Source of the DNA: Geomicrobium sediminis
Lineage (GTDB): Bacteria; Bacillota; Bacilli; Bacillales; Marinococcaceae
Direction: 5' to 3'
Assembly (NCBI RefSeq): GCF_016908595.1
Contig: NZ_JAFBEC010000003.1
Coordinates: forward strand, 344,209-408,208
DNA length: 64,000 nt
In this document: positions 63,288-64,000 of the stretch, piece by piece
Layout of the letters: each line of letters begins with the position of its first letter
Numbering within the stretch: position 1 is the first letter of the stretch
Position numbers and translations under genes: made by a program
The notes under the pieces: model-generated
What the model was told of the DNA's origin: nothing
What the model saw: the letters and a program-made list of their open reading frames with translations, nothing else
The model's database searches: none

Positions 63288-63887
63288 ATGGACGTTTTTG
63301 AGGCAATTCAAACACGTAGAAGCATAGGCAAAGTAGATCCACATGAGATGGTTGATAAAGAAACCTTAGAAAAAGTGCTTGAAGCAGGCAATTGGGCTCC
63401 GTCTCATTATAAGACAGAGCCGTGGAAGTTTTTCGTTCACACAGGGGAAGGGCGGCGAGCACTTGGACGAGTGCTTCGTGAGATTCAACGTGAGAAGATT
63501 GATGGAGAACCTGACGAAGAACAACTTGAGAAGCTAGACAAGACGGTCGAAAAGCCGTTTCGTGCACCAATCGTCATTACGATTGCTGTTGAACCGAGCG
63601 AGAAAGAAAAAGTGATTGAGATTGAAGAGTACGCAGCCGCTCATGCTGCTGCTCAGAACATGCTACTCGCGGCACATGCCCTCGGGTTAGGAGCGATTTG
63701 GCGTTCAGGTAAACCGATGTACCATGATAAAGTGCGAGAGTTTTATAACTTAACAGAGCGTGGTAATGTTGTTGGCTTCATTTATTTAGGGTTTCCTGCA
63801 ACAGCGAAAGACAGACTTGCAGAGCGCAATCCTCACGAAGCGAAAACGGTCTACATCCATGAAGATATTGATCGCATAAATGAGTAA
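63288..63887 (+). CDS. Nitroreductase family protein
   Basis: FMN-dependent oxidoreductase of 199 residues. The FMN-phosphate motif RRSIGK is near residue 10 and the NWAPSHYKTEPWKFFV segment near 35, with HAAAQNMLLAAHALGLGAIWRSG and GFIYLGFPA in the C-terminal half. The pattern resembles YdjA/YfhC-type nitroreductases. The natural substrate is unknown. It starts 15 bases after trhO behind a GGGGAG site, so the two may share a transcript. Confidence 0.9.
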   Translation: MDVFEAIQTRRSIGKVDPHEMVDKETLEKVLEAGNWAPSHYKTEPWKFFVHTGEGRRALGRVLREIQREKIDGEPDEEQLEKLDKTVEKPFRAPIVITIAVEPSEKEKVIEIEEYAAAHAAAQNMLLAAHALGLGAIWRSGKPMYHDKVREFYNLTERGNVVGFIYLGFPATAKDRLAERNPHEAKTVYIHEDIDRINE

Positions 63888-63909
63888 TTCAAGAAACGAC
63901 CTTTCGGTA

Positions 63910-64000
63910 GTGACCCCAAAAAGTTAGAGTTTGTTAAACAGCTGATTGGCTGGTTGATGTTCGATATTGAATCGGACTTTGACCAGCCAGTTTTAGTTTT
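63910..64000. mobile_element. IS3-family insertion sequence, right end cut by window
   Basis: TGACCCCAAAAAGTTAGA at 63910-63927 is typical of the terminal inverted repeat of IS3-family (IS150-group) elements. Just inside it the end of a transposase is coded on the minus strand. The rest of the element lies beyond the window, so its completeness is unknown. It lies within about 25 bases of the end of the nitroreductase gene. Confidence 0.75.
63934..63999 (-). CDS. IS3-family transposase OrfB, C-terminal end only
   Basis: The last 21 residues of an OrfB integrase-type transposase: KLKLAGQSPIQYRTSTS and then the stop. The KLK..SPxQYR pattern is the usual end of IS150-type OrfB. The gene begins beyond the right edge. 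Confidence 0.7.
   Translation of the reverse strand, partial: KLKLAGQSPIQYRTSTSQSAV

Overview
The window reads as chromosome of a low-GC, Gram-positive, endospore-former-type Bacillaceae bacterium, probably alkaliphilic or halophilic. Bacillus-type markers are bacillithiol deacetylase BshB2 with YojF, ClpE behind CtsR boxes, a Rap-like TPR protein, SipW with TasA, CshA, UvsE and strong GGAGG ribosome binding sites. Secreted proteins and lipoproteins are very acidic and rich in Asp and Glu, and an NhaC-family antiporter is present; both fit a salty or alkaline habitat. No rRNA, tRNA, CRISPR array or prophage was seen. One insertion sequence enters at the right edge.

Layout. 1-4.5 kb: the end of a helix-hairpin-helix protein, a peptide-type solute-binding lipoprotein, and a MetNIQ-type ABC importer whose ATPase lacks the usual C-terminal regulatory domain. 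4.5-7.6 kb: a tiny secreted-peptide ORF convergent with a Rap-like gene, then small membrane proteins, a hydrolase and an NAD(P)-binding protein. 7.7-18.2 kb: a catabolic island with an NhaC-type carrier, a sigma-54 activator with two PAS domains, a class III aminotransferase, a C45 autoprocessing amidohydrolase, a succinate-semialdehyde-type dehydrogenase, a GNAT/nitrilase-fold fusion lacking the nitrilase cysteine, and alanine dehydrogenase. Two well-formed sigma-54 promoters (-24/-12) precede the carrier and the aminotransferase, and related TTATGCA/TGCATAA elements lie upstream of both.

18.2-44.3 kb is mostly housekeeping: PadR with a HAAS-type membrane protein, alcohol dehydrogenase, SelO, a Z1-domain helicase-like protein next to UvsE, an orphan PaaD-like protein, Nudix, a heterodimeric ABC exporter, GlcNAc kinase-like, SfsA, a thioredoxin-like protein, BshB2/YojF, LD-carboxypeptidase, cold-shock protein, CshA, GNAT, a carotenoid desaturase-like enzyme with an isoprenylcysteine-methyltransferase-like protein, ClpE, DegV and a MazG-like protein.

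44.5-52.1 kb is a cell-surface island: a three-gene WxL locus (small WxL protein, DUF916/DUF3324 anchor, large acidic WxL protein), then a biofilm-matrix set (a 57-residue TapA-like mini-protein, SipW, TasA) and a secreted protein joining an M14 and an M28 metallopeptidase. A 21-bp tandem repeat array of about 16 copies sits between the facing terminators of this island and a TAXI-type TRAP transporter operon (52.6-56.0 kb). The rest holds ilvD, a GntR-controlled methylcitrate cycle operon (prpC, prpD, prpB), TrhO, a nitroreductase and the end of an IS3-family element.
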